In this document: positions 45,567 to 58,016 of the stretch, piece by piece
How positions within the stretch are numbered: the stretch's first letter is position 1
Layout of the letters: every line of letters begins with the position of its first letter
NCBI GenBank assembly: GCA_928212115.1
Contig: CAKMRJ010005634.1
Coordinates: forward strand, 253,602,527-253,666,526
Direction of reading: 5' to 3'
From: Lactuca virosa
Lineage: Eukaryota > Streptophyta > Magnoliopsida > Asterales > Asteraceae
DNA: 64,000 nucleotides
The notes under the pieces: generated by a model
What the model saw: only the letters and a program-made list of their open reading frames with translations
Database searches by the model: none
Told to the model about the DNA's origin: nothing
Made by a program: the position numbers and the translations under genes

Positions 45567-48500
45567 GTCTCCCACTTGGATAAGTCTAAAAACTATTATT
45601 GCGTATGACTTCAGGAACCGATCAGCAATCGTAGCTCTCAAAGCTTCTGTCGAACTCTGACCTTGTCGATGAACTCTAACCTTTGTCAATGACTTGTCCA
45701 TTAGATAAGGGATCATATATTCCTCCATTCTAGATATCATATGGACTGAGACATGGATTATCAATCATTCTCTCTGTCCATTTGTTGTTTCCCGATTTCC
45801 GATTCATGATGACTGACTGATTGAACAAATCAAATCAGTCCTGGCTTGGCCAAGCACTCACATGTATCATCTTTAAATCATCGAGGGGCCCACAGATATC
45901 GCTTTTATCCCGAAGGTAAAAGGAATGGATAAACTTCGACTCATATGGCTTGTTCTACTACTTGTTGAATCATACACAAAGGCACGTTTATAACATCGAG
46001 TTACCAATGCGTTTTCGTGCAATCAATGTATAACCAACTCATAGTAACAACTCATATCTCTAGGTTTGAATAATATAAGATATTATCGTCTCATGATCAC
46101 TCGTGATAAAATCCATGAAGTGATTCAAATGAGCGCGGGTTGAATCCAATACTCAGAACTTATGAGCACTCATGAGTGTTGTAGCACCACTTTGTCCACC
46201 AACTTGGACCTCTACAAACCAACCCATGACAGTCTTGATTCATATCTACTTCCAACATATGACCGACTGTGGATGGTTTGAATAACTTAATCATTCAGGA
46301 AGAGCGACTTAGTTATTCTGGAAGTCAAAACATGCAAAGTGAAACACAAGAATAAATGAATCAAATATGGTATAAAACCCTATGAATATAAATAAACACT
46401 TTTATTTATCACCATACTGATTACTCATTATTCTTGTTTCGGTTTTATCAACTTTATACTTGAATTTAAAACAATAGTTGTCCCATGCTCCAAGCATGTA
46501 CACTATGTTTTCTAAACACTAGTCATGCCATACACCAAGTATTCATACTATGTTTGTCTATGATCTTTACTTTGTAAAATAGATCAATTGAACATCACTC
46601 CAATGATCCTCTTTTCACAGTCCCAAATCCTTACTGCAAATGCAAGAATTCCAAATTCATGCCATTTACTGAAATCTGTTAGATTCTAAACTTATATGCA
46701 TTGATCCTCTTAATGATTATGCACAAAGTCAGAAAGACTTGACAACAATCATTACAGAGCATTCCAAAGGAGATCAGCTCCTTGGAAACATCCTTCTTTC
46801 ATTAAGTTTCCTAATCTTACACAGATTGAATAATTTCTAACTTTGAAACATTTCCATATTCCATTTTGACTATCACTTCTGAACAAGAGTTGCCTCCTTA
46901 CAGATTATGTCAATATGGTCCTTCCAGAATTAACATTATACTTCCAACTGTCCTTGAGCAACCAATCTTTTGGTAAACCTTAGATTGTCCTCGACAATTG
47001 CTTAATCATTTTAGTCATATCCAATTCTAGACCTTTTCCCTTCATAATGCCCAGGCATTTGGAAAATTTTAGAAAGGATGAATATAGCACATGTAATCGA
47101 TCCTATATCCGAGCATATGGGACACGATTCATGATGTCTCACATAAAGACTAAACCAGTATTTTGCTATAATATTTCCATTTCAATTTGCTAAGTTCTCA
47201 AAATTCAGATTATGAAAAGGGATGCCGTAATCATAATCGAATTTTAGAACGCAAATAATGGACCCATATATAGAATTTCCTTATGTTGAGCCATTCCAAC
47301 ATGAAATTCATATATATATCCTTGATTAAATACGATTAAAATCTCAATCTAAGCTTTTAGAATTGAAATGAAGTATAATTTCCTCTCCCTTAAAAAGAAC
47401 TTTTTCAACCACTACAACCTCACGAATTGAAACTTTTGTTTTCTATAACTAACATTGCTAACTTGCAACCTTTGTCATAATTATCATGCTCCCACTAACA
47501 TGATGATTATTAGCACCAACACTTATGATCCCATTAGCTTTGACATGTACTCAGAAATCAGCTGACTTTCTTGAGATCAATACTTTATTGACTTCCTTAC
47601 CAATCAGATTTCTGATACGAGATGCTTTGATAAAACTTTATGAAAATCATACACCTTTCCTTAGATAGCATGCATGTGTGTCTAAACAATTTCAGAACTA
47701 TGAAAAGGGATGCCGTAATCATAGTCTCAATTGTTTAGACCTTTTGCCATCTGCTTCAAATCTACTTGGTGGAAGTGTTTCCTCACCATCATTTTCATGA
47801 ATCGGAGAGAAACCTTATGACCCTTAGATTTTATGGTGTATGTGTTCTTATCCATGTGAATCGTCAAAACCTTAATCACAAGACAAGGATAATGACAAAT
47901 CCCAACTCATATGGACTGAACTTATGCAATCTTAGCTTCTTGCCACCTGGCAGTACAGGGCCTGCCATTGCTTCCAAGTTGTTATGCAACCAATTGAGAA
48001 CTTTCAGAACTCCTATGCAAAGCCAACTTTAACTGGAATGGGCACAGAATATGTCAACATGATAGGTTATAAACCTCAAGTCGTGTGCTAGTGAAGAACC
48101 TCAGGTTTTATTCTTGATTAGTTCTTGAAATTCTTTTTAGGATCTTTAAGACTCCCATTGTCCTCTTGACATATAAGACTATCTTGCCAAATATTAAAGA
48201 GATAGTGCAGATTCTTTATCAAGACGAACACTTCACACAATTGGCCTTAGTTGGTCTTTGTTTAATCCAAAACATCACAACTTACCAACTTCAAATGTAC
48301 AAGAGTAGGACACTTTTACTCTTACATTTGACAAGTGTTATAAACCTTTCTTTAAGATATGTCACTCAACTTATAGTCTTGGAGTATGACTCTAAGACTT
48401 GTTTTGAAACGAAGTATGACTCATCTTCTTGATTTAACCATTTCAACAATTCATGACTCCTCTTCTTAGTCATAAGAATGCACTAAGATGTCCTTAGAAG

Positions 48501-49378
48501 ACCAATTGTGATGTGGTTCTTTAATCATTAAGATGATCACAAAACATGATACTAAAGTACTCTCCCATCTTTTTAGATTTGAGAAACTTTTATCTGTCTG
48601 CCTAATTTGATTCTTCCCATTCGTTCTGCCATACATTGAGACTTTTCCAATGTTTCAGAATTATACTTAAACTTGTAAGTATAACCATTTTACTAAAATT
48701 TAGTAAATCATGACGAATAGTCTTAACGAGCTTTGTGGTGGACTTGACCAGTGCACAAGAATGTGTACTCGATCCCTTTAGTCCTTAACTTGACTCACAC
48801 ATCCATGTGAACAAGTCTTAATTTTCCAATGCTTGAAAGTTCTCATTCATCATACTATTCAACTTGCATGATTCCAAGTTTCTATCCAACTGAAGCCTTG
48901 GGAATGAGATCTTTCCTTATTTGGTAAATTATGACACTACACAAACGAAAGAATCAAGTCCATTTTTTTCAAATATTGCTATCAATGGAATCATATAAAC
49001 AACCATTTTTCACAAATGCCACTTGTAAGGATATTTAAAATAAATATAAAATTAAAAACTTTATTTTATTTCAAAACTTTGCGGAAAAAACTTATCCTTA
49101 TAGTGCAAATGCATACGGAAAAACTTGTTGTTATCTATTCCTAAGCAATATATCATAACTCCTAAGTAACAGCTTCAAAATTCTGATGCGATCGAAATCC
49201 ACCTACGCGATCAGAATCAGCATATACTTCCTTTAAGCTTTCTCTCTATTCTTTGATTCTTAAAACATCAACATGTGACCCAGTCACATCATGTAATGAG
49301 GATCTTAGAATAGAAACTTAACAGAGTTAGATAATGGGCTCTACCTAAAGTAGAGTCAGACTTATTGACTTTAACATC
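45567..49378 (-). other. E12 interior, decayed pol region
   Basis: Begins with the purine tract (reverse of GTCTCCCACTTGG). No frame above 90 codons is convincing. ATGCCGTAATC motifs (reverse of GATTACGGCAT) at 47214 and 47702 match E6 positions. Sequence resembling the E6 interior is kept throughout, including the empty E7 target site near 46552. Confidence 0.75.
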
Positions 49379-49960
49379 CTTAGGTAAACTTGGAAGCTTT
49401 GCAATCAACGCCCCTTCCTTTGGCAAGATAAACATATGGACCCTTTGGTAATGGGACTATATCAGACTTAGCCTTTCTCCTTACCATTTGGTCAACCGGG
49501 TTGACTATGGCCAATCCCTTTCCATTGGGAAGAGAATGCTTTTTCTGTATTTCCAGTGTCACCATTGTCACTGTCCATAAAGTTTTTGGGAAGTTGATCT
49601 TCTAATCAAATTTGCTTTACTATCGTTCCAAATCATTGCTGATTCAGCAGCACCAAGCAAATAGATATGATCATTAAGGTTCATGTCATAGTCTGTTTCA
49701 TAGTAGTCCCAAAGGAACTCACTATGTGACTTAGAAAGTGATTGAACATCCAACTTTCTCAAGACTTTGACACCCAACTCTCCCAGCTTGTCAATATGTG
49801 ACTTCATCTCTAAGATGTGATGACACATAGACCTTGCTTGCCATTAGGGCTTGAGTGACCTTGAACTTATGGGTTAGGGAGAATAATTGGAGGAGGTGGA
49901 GGAAGTAAAGTTCCAAGAGATTTGGGAAGATCATAGATGTCTGAACTAGACATCTTTTGG
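49379..49960 (-). pseudogene. gag: E12 copia gag relic
   Basis: Two frames hold it: 49828-49568, with HILEMKSHIDKLGELGVKVL, SLSKSHSEFLWDY and AAESAMIWNDSK (copia gag), and 49571-49380, with PNGKGLAIVNPVDQMVRRKA, where the zinc knuckle of E6 would follow but the Cys pattern is lost. The gag start, MSSSDIYDL-like, is near 49950. It is better preserved than in E6. Confidence 0.82.
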
Positions 49961-51384
49961 GAGATATTCAAGATAGTTGATCTAAAGTCCTTAATATAAC
50001 ACCCAATATGAAATATTAAGGCTAAGATCCAACAACCTATTTATAACTGGAAGAGGCATGCCGTAATCCGAGTTATAAAATAGTTGAAGGTAGGTAAATG
50101 ACGATGTACCAATTTCCACCATGAAAAATGAAATAATGTAACTAGGTTTTTAATTGGATTTGAAACTCCTAGATCTTTTGAGATTCATTGAACTTTTCAA
50201 TGGCATGTTTCAATCTCGAGTGTGCCCTTCAAGTTTTGTGACTGGGATGCCGAGGATCACAAAACAAGGTGTGAATAACCATGCAAATATACTTGGTACC
50301 CTTAATATTTACCCCTTAATCAGTGTGCCGGTTAACCACACAGGCTCCACCGATACTATGATAAATGTTAAGTTACCCTTTTCCTACCTTGTTAAGTCCA
50401 GGTTAGTGTGTCGGTTAACCACACACGCTCCACTAACGACTTAAGCAAAGTGCAAAGTGTAATTTCATGGGTTAGCACCAAATTCACATTTTCCTAAGTA
50501 ACTAAGATTGGGTATTAATAAGAGTTTAGTTACTTAGTATTTTCATTAATACTTTAATGAAAGGAGAATTATAGTCCTGTTCCTACCCATTCGGCTAACG
50601 ACCCTCCACCAGTCAAGGAAGCGGTGGGTGAGAGTGGACAACCATTAAACTGCCATTTTATAGGCAGTAACCTTATACCCCCCTTATAGACCGGCTTCGT
50701 GAATGAGGCCTACTAACGGTAAGACTGACTTTACTCTTATACATGTATATAAATATTTTAACTTATATATTATAAAGTATAAGGGTTGAATTTTAACTTT
50801 TAAAATTCTAAGGGCTAACTTGGAATTAAAGTATTCATAAGTGAAAACTTTTCAAATTCCAAAACTTGAGGGCAAGTTTTGAAACTATTCAAAACTAATT
50901 AATTTCATAACTTATGAGTTTAAAGTAGTTTTAATTAAAACTACTTTAAACTAATTAATAAAAAAAAATAACTTTTTTTATTGTAACTTATGGAACTAAT
51001 TAAGGTTACACTTTTTTTTTAATTTAATGAAGAGACTCTTGAACCTCCATAACTTGAGGACAAGTTATGGAGTCATAAAACCATTTAATTAGAACTAGAC
51101 TCTTCATTTTGTAACCTTTGCCAACTTTTATGAGTTTTATGATTCTTAAATGTGACTTTTCATATAACTTGAGGACAAGTTACAAAATCACATTTTAGAA
51201 TCAACTCTTAGATTAAAATGGATTGAAAACACATAATCAATTAACTTTTCTATTAATCTAATAAACTCATATGAACAAAGATAATTCACATCAAATTTTT
51301 TTCAAGTAATTAGCATAACTTTTAAACTAATACAATTCGATTTTTTCAGCTAATTTTGCAAGTATAACAAGAAAACAAGCCTTG
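49961..51384 (-). other. E12 leader region
   Basis: Non-coding. Motifs CGGTTAACCACACA...GCTCCAC occur at 50321 and 50404, matching E6 12241 and 12160 reversed. AACTTGAGGACAAGTTAT-like short inverted stretches recur between 50860 and 51185. No ACTCG-N-CGAGT words are present. Confidence 0.7.
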
Positions 51385-51396
51385 GCTCTGATACCA
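51385..51396 (-). other. E12 primer binding site
   Basis: GCTCTGATACCA, the reverse complement of TGGTATCAGAGC, one base inside the 5' LTR. Confidence 0.95.
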
Positions 51397-51397
51397 C

Positions 51398-52152
51398 TGT
51401 TGGGTTATGAGCATTCTAACACTACTAAGTGTACATGCAACCCTAAATACCTTGGATCTATGTTTTCTCTATTATACATACAATTATGAACATCCAAGGT
51501 ATTATCCTAATCTAGCATACAAAATAATAAATATAACAAGATAGAATACATACCTCTTTGATGTAGAATGTCTTCATGAAGCTTGAGTGCCTAGTGCCCC
51601 AAGTGTGACACCTCAAATGGTTCACACAACACCAAATACACTTGGAATAACTTGAGAGAAACTTGAACACTCCTTGAAATCGTCTAGCCCTCACACTCAC
51701 ACCTTAGTGCCCGATTTCTTGAGCCATGGGATTCTTTTATATGGTGGCTATTAGGGTTACACCATGTAACTCATAACTTTACCCATTCCTTATGCTCCAT
51801 GGATTTTAACCTCCATGGAGTATCCATGGGTCACCCCATGGACTTAGTCTAACATAAGGAATCTTGGATCACAAGCCCACATATATAAGAATGAATGATT
51901 TACACAATCAACCCATATATTTAATTAGTCTCCTTTTGATCACTTAATTAATTCCAAATTAATTCTTGATCAATACTATTTAAATAACCTTATTAATATA
52001 TATTAGAAGTTATAATATATTAACCAACCTTAAGTGTTATTTCTCTCATTATAGTCTATCCAAATGCATGATACCATGCAACCCAAATGGACCATGCTGG
52101 GTCGGGTCAAGTCTTACCAATTATAGTTATGGACTTAGACATTAATCCAACA
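51398..52152 (-). repeat. E12 5' LTR
   Basis: 755 bp, colinear with 44817-45566. It is followed on the + strand by GAAGTTTC, where E11 integrase-RT linker sequence resumes. Confidence 0.95.
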
Positions 52153-52635
52153 GAAGTTTCATCTTGGAATAGGTTTGAAGGTACCCCAATAAAGGATGCA
52201 TCAGGATTCTTTTGGCAATTTGTGGATGGGGTGTTCAAAGGAGGATTTAGTGTTTGTTCCAAAGAGGAAGTATGTGTTGGTGGTTCCCCCTCGAATTGAT
52301 CTGAATCATTTTGGTTTGTTTGTGGAATTCCTTCACTGGGTGTTCCCGTAGAATCAATTGAAGTAGTTAGAAGTTCATTATTGTAAGCGGTTTTGGGTTG
52401 TTTAAAAAGTAAATGAAGATCGATTTTAGTGTCTATGTCAGGGGAAGGCGTTTTTTGAATTGGATTTTGCAAACTATTATCAATCATTTTAGAACAAAAA
52501 TGTTCACGGTCCAATTTCCTGACATAAAATTCATCGAAATGAACATCGGTACTTTCTTCAATTACTCTGGTACGTTTGTTCAATACTCGATAAGCACCTG
52601 AGGAAAACGAGTAACCAAGGAAAATTCCTTCGTCT
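52153..52635 (-). pseudogene. pol: E11 integrase C-terminus and linker
   Basis: DEGIFLGYSFSSGAYRVLNKRT is the copia integrase C-terminal block (compare DEAIFLGYSAKSKAYRVLNRRT of E10), followed by a VHFDEFYVRKLDREHF stretch and an acidic/serine-rich linker. It is cut at 52635 by E13 and separated from the rest of pol by E12. The frame itself is open over this span. Confidence 0.9.
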
Positions 52636-52902
52636 TGTTGGAAAAGGTGTCTAAGCCCATAACTATAATTGATATGTACTTGACTCGGTAGTAGCATGGT
52701 CTATATGGGTTGCATTCATCAAAGCAATATGTTAGGAAGGATATTTGAGTAAGCGGTTCATTATGATTTATTAATATATTATAAGCATAATATATCAATT
52801 GAGGAATCATATTATTTAATTGGTATTGATCAAGAATTAATTTAAGGAATAATTTTGTGATCAAAAGAGACTAATTAAATTGATACATATGAGTCGTGAT
52901 AT
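52636..52902 (+). repeat. E13: truncated LTR of the E6/E12 kind
   Basis: TGTTGGAAAAGGTGTCTAAG opens a sequence that follows the first 260 bases of the E6 LTR with clear divergence, including TTATTAATATATTATAAG. CGTCT (52631-52635) would be the left target copy. It stops at a microsatellite, and E14 begins 90 bp on, so its remainder may lie beyond E14. Confidence 0.85.
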
Positions 52903-52929
52903 TCTACACACACACACACACACACACAC

Positions 52930-52990
<61 letters not shown>
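52903..52990. repeat. (CA)n and (TA)n microsatellite
   Basis: About 12 CA units run into about 28 TA units, directly against the E14 LTR start. E14 probably inserted in the TA run. Confidence 0.95.
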
Positions 52991-52993
<3 letters not shown>

Positions 52994-53299
52994 GACAACC
53001 GTCAATTTCTGGTCAAGTCAAAGTCAAATAAAGTCAGCAAGTCAAACCGGTCAACTCAATTAACCTTTCATATTAGGGTATACATTATGTTACTACTGTA
53101 CAACTCGCTATTTTAATAAGAAGTTATCACTTGAAAAATCCATATGTTGAGAATTCTCAAACCCTAATCAGGATAAGTGATGAAACTACTTGGTAAAACA
53201 CTATCCCATACCCCTCGGGGGCGTATAACATTCATAACAAGGCTTAACGGGGTTTACACACCTTGCGTAGCGAAGCTAAGCATCCAAAAAGGTCTCAAC

Positions 53300-53770
53300 C
53301 GAAATCTCTCCCAAATCTCTCTAAGTATGTGAAATCTCTCCCAAATCTCTCTAAGTATGTGAAATCTCTCCAAGTATGTGAAATCTCTCCCAAATCTCTC
53401 TAAGTATGTGAAATCTCTCCAATTATATGAAATCTCTCCCAAATCTCTCTAAGTATGTGAAATCACTCCAAGTAGGTGAAATCTCTCCCAAATCTCCCTA
53501 GGTATGTGAAATCTCTCCCAAATCTCTCTAAGTATGTGAAATCTCTCCAAGTATGTGAAATCTCTCCCAAATCTCTCTAAGTATGTGAAATCTCTCCAAG
53601 TAGGTGAAATCTCTCCCAAATCTCTCTAGGTATGTGAAATCTCTCCCAAATCTCTCTAAGTATGTGAAATCTCTCCAAGTAGGTGAAATCACTCCCAAAT
53701 CTCTCTAACTATGTGAGATCTCTCCAAGTATGTGAAATCTCTCCCAAGTCTCTCTCAAAATCTCTCTCAA
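53300..53770 (+). repeat. E14 LTR minisatellite
   Basis: Two interleaved units occur: a 30-bp unit (GTGAAATCTCTCCCAAATCT then CTCTAAGTAT) and a 20-bp unit (GTGAAATCTCTCCAAGTATG). There are about 18 units in total. The order differs slightly from the 3' LTR copy, showing gain and loss since insertion. Confidence 0.95.
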
Positions 53771-54734
53771 CTTTTTATAATCACTCGGGGCATCCCGACC
53801 CTTGATTTAGTCGAAAACCGCCCGAAAACGGAAGTTTATGCGAAAAACAGCTTTAAGGAGCCGAGCCCTCTCATTTGAACTGAAACTAGCTTAAGAATCG
53901 AACCTCCTTCTAGAACCGAACTTCCTTCAAGAACCAAAGTACCCTTCGCCTTTGGTCCCTCTTCTGATGGCTTCGCCTGCAAGATTGCTCGGACCGAACC
54001 TCTCCCTCTCGGTTCTAATACATCAACCGAACCAGCCTTCGGTTCTAACCCTCTAAGGACCGAAACTTCGGCCAGACTTTGGAATTCTCACTCTTTCTCC
54101 CGGTTTTTGACCCCAACTTCGTTTTAGGCCCGTTTTCGATGGTTTTCGCACGAGATTTTCATATGAAGCCATATTTTATTATTTTTAATACTCTAGGATC
54201 ATAAAATAAACTTATCCTAAGGATTTTAGTATTAAAACTCACCCATTTTCTTAAGAGTTAAGGCAAAGTACAAAAGTTTAGTCCATTGACTTTTCCCAAA
54301 AGCTATGACACATTCTATTCACTATTCATGCTTTATGCTTTGTGTCACTATTCACATCAACCATTACCCACTCTTTGTACCTTTTACCTTTCCCCACAAG
54401 CTTCCTTAACACACACACACACACACCAAGAGTCAACCACTCTTACACCTTTCTAAAAATCACCAACAACTTCACCTTTTAGTAAAATTACACTTTCTCT
54501 CTCATCTTCTCTCCAAAATCTCGAATTCTCCAGGAGTTCTAAGGCTTTCATCCACCTTTGGTAAGATATTTCATCCCTCACTTGTTTTCCTTACACTTCT
54601 TCACTCAAATCAAGGGTTCCTTACACAAATATCGTCATATTTGTTGTTAGATCTTCGAATCTTCAAGCATCTCCCAAGTGTTCTCGAGTTGAACACTTCT
54701 TTTTTTCATCATCCATTCTAAGATATCACTCAAG

Positions 54735-56512
54735 GTGAGTTCATACCCCTACATTTTCATGTTTTCTTCAAGTTTTAGGGGGGATACAAGTTAAAATACC
54801 AAAAACTTAACTAAATTCAAACAACAGCTTTCGTCAGAAAAGTTGAGTCCTATTCATGGACTGTTTTGACCATCTTAAACTTAATAACTTTCAAAACTGT
54901 TTAATATGCAAATAGATCAGGTTCATACCTTAGAAATAACTACTTGCACATCTCCATACGATTTTCTACAATTTATGGTGATTTTTACAAAACTGTCTAT
55001 CATTTCAGAAACGAATTCAGACCATTCTGTGAATATGAACATTTTGACACAAGTTAGGGACTTCTAATAATCATAATAAAAATTATGAATAAACTAGACA
55101 CATTTTCTAAACTCTCAGAGTTTGCAAATTCAGTTTTCGACTTCGTATGATTTTTCTATGACTTTTCTAAAACCGTGCAGATAAGTTAAAGACTACTTAC
55201 ATAGTTTACGATATTAACAACACTTTGTAGTATGTTAAGCAAAGTGCATAACAATAAGTTTCTAAATGTTGAATGTATTTCTTGTTAGTTACCATCATAA
55301 ACAGAAATTAGTCATTCATGATAAGGTTTTTCCATTCATTTCGAACACATATAATAAACTACAATAAGTATAGTTTATGGAGTTTACGATAAAAGCACAC
55401 CACAGAAAAGGTTTTGCTCTCAAAACAAATGGTTTTTTAAAACACTACGTGATAAACTATAATAGTAATAGTTTATGGATTTCATATCACTAATTTATTC
55501 ATAAAAAGTGATTTCACTTCCACCACGGAAGAGGTTTTCTACTCAAACTATATGTAAACTAGTTAACGTAAGTTGTGAGACAATTCTTCCATCGTACTCT
55601 TAGAGTACGGGTTCAAACTCCTATAAATTATAACCAGAGTCTCTTGTAGGGAGAACGTGATAATTGTGTATAGATCTATATTGGGATTGACACCCCACAC
55701 CTCGCTGCTAGCTACAACCGGACCTGCAGTTCTGCGGGTGACAAGAGTCATAGGATCTTGACGTTTGGAAAACGTTGATGCAGGTTAATTCTCGTTGTAG
55801 TATGGTTATAACGACTCACATAGGGAGTTAACAATCTTTCAAGTTTACAGGGAAAATTCTACTTTGAAAAGGGGTTTTATCTATTTAAAACTACAAAACA
55901 CACACATATTCTCGGTCTTGGGATTTAAGGCTACATAACTTTTATAAGGAAAATATTGGATTTTCTTTGGGAACACATTACTATTATAAGCATTATAAGT
56001 ACAAAACACACACATATTCTCGGTCTTGGGATTTAAGGCTACATAACTTTTTATAAGAAAAATAAGGGATTTTTCTTGAAATATACATTATAAAGTACCA
56101 GTTTTACCCTAAATGGCTTTCTTGATATTATAATTACGTTTCATCTAGAATTGTTAGACTTCAGCTGTAATTTAGTCGCAATCGACTTAGAATTGGTGGG
56201 CCCGCCTTACTTCCTGTTCCTTGTTTGGTTGTGGATCTAGGGCAGACCCATTATATTCGACGGTTTATTTAACTTAAATTTTATATAACTTATATACGCT
56301 GGGTGATTATAGAAGGAATCTACGGGTCTTTCGAGGGTACATTATTGCATAACATAGGAGCGTTCATTTCACACTTAATAAAGAAAATATTGAATTTTCT
56401 AGAATCATACTCTATCGCTTTTACAAGGAAAACGACTTCTTTCTCAAATAAAACTCTTATGAACTCACCAACATAATTGTTGACACTCTTTCAAAACTAC
56501 TTGTATTCTCAG
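54735..56512 (+). other. candidate intron inside the E14 LTR
   Basis: A CTCAAG|GTGAGTTCATACCC donor-like site and a TTGTATTCTCAG|GAAATCGG acceptor-like site, 1778 bp apart. E8 has the same donor context (reverse of GAACTCACCT at 21260) and an aligned TTGTATTCTCAAG at its other end. Prediction from sequence only. Confidence 0.4.
55354..55476. other. paired inverted repeats ATAAACTA / TAGTTTAT
   Basis: ATAAACTA-n9-TAGTTTAT at 55354-55378 and the same stem with a different loop at 55453-55475. Both recur in the 3' LTR (near 63562 and 63660), and a single one lies in E8 at 20758. Confidence 0.75.
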
Positions 56513-56760
56513 GAAATCGGTGAAACAGGAAATCAACAACTTTTGAAGATGGGACGTTAAAGCTTCAAACATTTCTTTTTTGTTATCATAGTGTAATTGA
56601 TTTGAAACATGTAAACACATACTATGGTATAACGTTTTCAATTATACTTATGATGGTTGTATTTACTTTCAGCACTATTATACTCGTTGTTGTGATACTA
56701 TACATGAAGTCCTCCACCCCCAGACGTTTCCACCATCCTTGGTTTGGGGGTGTGACAGAT

Positions 56761-56772
56761 TGGTATCAGAAC
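56761..56772 (+). other. E14 primer binding site
   Basis: TGGTATCAGAAC, three bases after the LTR, differs at one base from the initiator Met tRNA complement. Confidence 0.9.
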
Positions 56773-57568
56773 ATTGTTTATAGTGAGCTAAGTATATCGA
56801 ACCACATAAGATATACAAACTATAAATGCATTGGGACTAAAGTCTCTGATTAAACATTTTCAAATAACTATACTTTTAGAAATAAATAGTTTCTTGTTAA
56901 AAGTAGATACATGCATACCGGTTTAGTGTCATGTCTAAGGAAAACACAAAAGTTAAAAATAGAGGAGTTGTGCAATGTGAATATGCCATGGGATATGAAA
57001 TCAAGTCAGGGAGGAATATAGCATGATCAACTATATTCGTCCGAGAAGTGACTAGTATGTGCCGGGGGATAGTCATAGTGGACAACAAGTCTATCAACTT
57101 TCCAACACTCATACAAGAAAATCGTTAAGAACCAAACATAACATTTAAAATTACTATAGGAGTATTTTTTGGTACTATAACTTATGTGAAAACTAAACAG
57201 ATTCTTGCTAGTAGATCTACAATCACTAAGTGGATACGCTAAAGTTATATATAACTTAGATATCATAGACTTAGAATCTGTGATCGTTGCTTCACTTCCT
57301 GTTCCTTGTTTGGTTGTGGTTTTGGAGTATGATCACTTATTCGAAGGTCTATCATACCTTTTGTTATATGTAACGGGTATGCACCATGTCATTATAGAAG
57401 TAACTAAGGAGGATCAAACCCCTATAAGTATTTCTAGGAATATGATTATTATATGCCTCTTAGCTCACCCCTATTCTCGCACGGACATCATGGCAAGATT
57501 TTACTTACCAGGAGACCCCTACTTTCGAAACCCGGAGAGTTAGTGGGTAATTAGGAAAAGAGTCGGAA
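56773..57568 (+). other. E14 leader, non-coding
   Basis: No domain found. A 112-codon frame (57205-57543) runs through a copy of the LTR module at 57266-57319 and is probably not a gene. Confidence 0.65.
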
Positions 57569-58016
57569 ATGGAGCCAGAGGTCGACAACACTCCTTACAT
57601 AGCCAAGGCTCTCGCGAATCGTATCGACTACATCGAACCTGTGCCCCGTTGGGCAGCATTGATCGAGGGCTGGAGTCGCCATCAACAACAACAATCGCCA
57701 TTTGGGGACCAACGAGGTTGAAGTAACCTCAACCATCGGGGACCAAAACAGGGAGACTGCGAATCGAGTTCGGGAACCGCGTGCTACTACAGGCGCTACC
57801 ATCTCACAAACTCGAGACTTGGAAAGAGACTACTATTTCAGAGAGCAACTCATTAAGGACCTTATCGCCGCTCAGGCGAAGGTAAAGGAGAGCCAGGATA
57901 GACACTCGACACTCGAAGAGAGAGTGGTCGCAGCCGAGCGTAGGTTGGCAGAACTACAGGACGCATCGGCTTCGTTTCAAGCACCACTAGGGACATATTG
58001 TGGCGAGCAGAGTTAA
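57569..58016 (+). pseudogene. E14 leader ORF, coiled-coil-like
   Basis: Two frames joined by one frameshift near 57702: the first opens MEPEVDNTPYIAKALANRID and stops after GDQRG; the second (57702-58013) has a heptad-like helix with EQLIKDLIAAQAKVKESQD, then LEERVVAAERRLAELQ. The product would be about 149 residues, acidic to helical, upstream of gag. I do not recognise it; it could be the displaced N-terminus of gag or an accessory ORF. Confidence 0.55.

Larger units (their letters stand above)
44817..52152 (-). mobile_element. E12: complete non-coding copia-type element, sister of E6
   Basis: 7336 bp inserted in E11 pol. The LTRs 44817-45566 and 51398-52152 differ at few positions by eye, so it is younger than E6. 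The primer site is at 51385-51396, the purine tract at 45567-45579. Flanks AGAGT (left) and GAAGT (right) match only partly. The interior aligns with E6 but lacks the leader cassette of ACTCG-N-CGAGT words and the E7 insertion. Confidence 0.93.
52991..56757 (+). repeat. E14 5' LTR (3767 bp)
   Basis: Contains a minisatellite (53300-53770), a (CA)n run near 54410, a donor-like AAG|GTGAGT (GT at 54735-54736), two inverted repeats (55354-55476), the CCTGTTCCTTGTTTGG module at 56210-56234 and an acceptor-like TTGTATTCTCAG ending at 56512. No coding frame of substance is present. Confidence 0.93.

Noticed and set aside
53254..53442. Minus-strand ORF with repeated RFHILREIWE, also at 61449-61637
   Set aside because: It is the LTR minisatellite read as protein; unit length 30 keeps the frame open by chance.
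53300..53770. CRISPR-like regular repeats
   Set aside because: Units are contiguous with no unique spacers, lie in a plant LTR and recur in the other LTR.
55563..55751. Near-identical ORFs at 55563-55751 and 63771-63959
   Set aside because: Same explanation: both E14 LTRs; no motif and opposite strand to the element.
57205..57543. 112-codon ORF in the E14 leader
   Set aside because: It runs through a copy of a non-coding LTR module; no similarity to gag and no second copy with the frame kept.
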